DNA of 64,000 bases, taken from contig JARDYH010000003.1 of assembly GCA_029215795.1 (NCBI GenBank), forward strand, positions 31,125,001 through 31,189,000, written 5' to 3'. The notes under the pieces are model-generated. The model searched no databases. It was not told the DNA's origin and saw nothing but the letters and a program-made list of their open reading frames with translations. This document shows, in pieces, positions 63,751 through 64,000 of this stretch; positions within the stretch are counted from its first letter, which is position 1, and each line of letters opens with the position of its first letter. This DNA is from Anniella stebbinsi (lineage: Eukaryota > Chordata > Lepidosauria > Squamata > Anniellidae). Position numbers and translations under genes: made by a program.

Positions 63751-64000
63751 TAGGGTGACTATATGAAAAGGAGGACAAGGCTCCTGCATCTTTAACAGAA
63801 AAGGGAATTTTAGCAGGTGCCATTTGTATGCATGCAGAATCCCCTCTTCATCACAGCAGTTAATGCTGCAGAAACCTTGACCTCTTTTGTATCTGGTCTC
63901 TCTAGTATAGCTCCTGCAGCTTTAACTGTTGTGATGAAGAGGGAATTTCAATAGGGACTGTATGCATACAAATGACACCTGCTGAAATTCCCTTTTCTAT
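63751..64000 (+). mobile_element. Foldback MITE, TAGGGTGACTATATG end, cut by the window edge
   Basis: Starts TAGGGTGACTATATGAAAAG, passes the palindrome centre near 63900 (CTCTCTAGTATAG) and enters the second arm (GTGATGAAGAGGGAATTTC), collinear with 27762-28079. The right end lies outside. Confidence 0.85.

Overview
The window looks like intergenic DNA from a vertebrate, most likely a squamate reptile (lizard or snake). The evidence is the mixture of repeats: fragments of CR1 and of a jockey/CR1/L2-group LINE (called L2-like here), a tRNA-Ala-derived SINE, many non-autonomous DNA transposons with 8-bp target duplications, and a Ty1/copia LTR retrotransposon. The species call is inference. 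I found no convincing exon of a host protein-coding gene; every reading frame with recognisable similarity belongs to a mobile element.

Layout. 1-896 is the 3' end of a very GC-rich element. 897-5250 is mostly single-copy DNA with old LINE and MITE debris. 5253-11590 holds hAT-like MITEs, including a 1.7-kb member with internal tandem repeats, then a tRNA-derived SINE. 11936-13450 is the endonuclease part of a CR1 LINE on the minus strand. 17259-23317 is a structurally complete Ty1/copia element: two 494-bp LTRs, a 5-bp target duplication, and gag, protease, integrase, reverse transcriptase and RNase H in copia order. It is inactivated by stops, frameshifts, a deletion and a nested 1,039-bp GC-rich hAT-like element. 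23620-30560 carries L2-like and CR1 fragments with nested MITEs. 31895-36761 holds two more GC-rich elements, one inside an L2-like LINE, and a CR1 interrupted by an L1-type insertion. 41074-42888 is the longest complete GC-rich element, with five tandem giant hairpins. 43.7-50.6 kb is LINE debris around a possible conserved noncoding element near 49.1-49.5 kb. 52502-55274 is a MITE interrupted after ten bases by a 2.4-kb hAT-like element. The rest is CR1 and MITE fragments, a second SINE copy, and a MITE that runs off the right edge.

The most interesting thing here is a group of GC-rich, transposase-less elements. They begin TAGGG(G/A)TGTGCAC and end with its complement, make 8-bp duplications, carry arrays of a GGATCGG word near both ends, and are filled with roughly 190-bp near-perfect hairpins around the core CGGGTGATGACATCACCCG. 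Hairpin number varies between copies (two, two, at least three, five), and the five-unit array alternates 249 and 242 bp, a dimeric higher-order repeat. The same core sits inside an element with different terminal repeats (52512-54946), so this palindromic module seems to be shared between transposon families.
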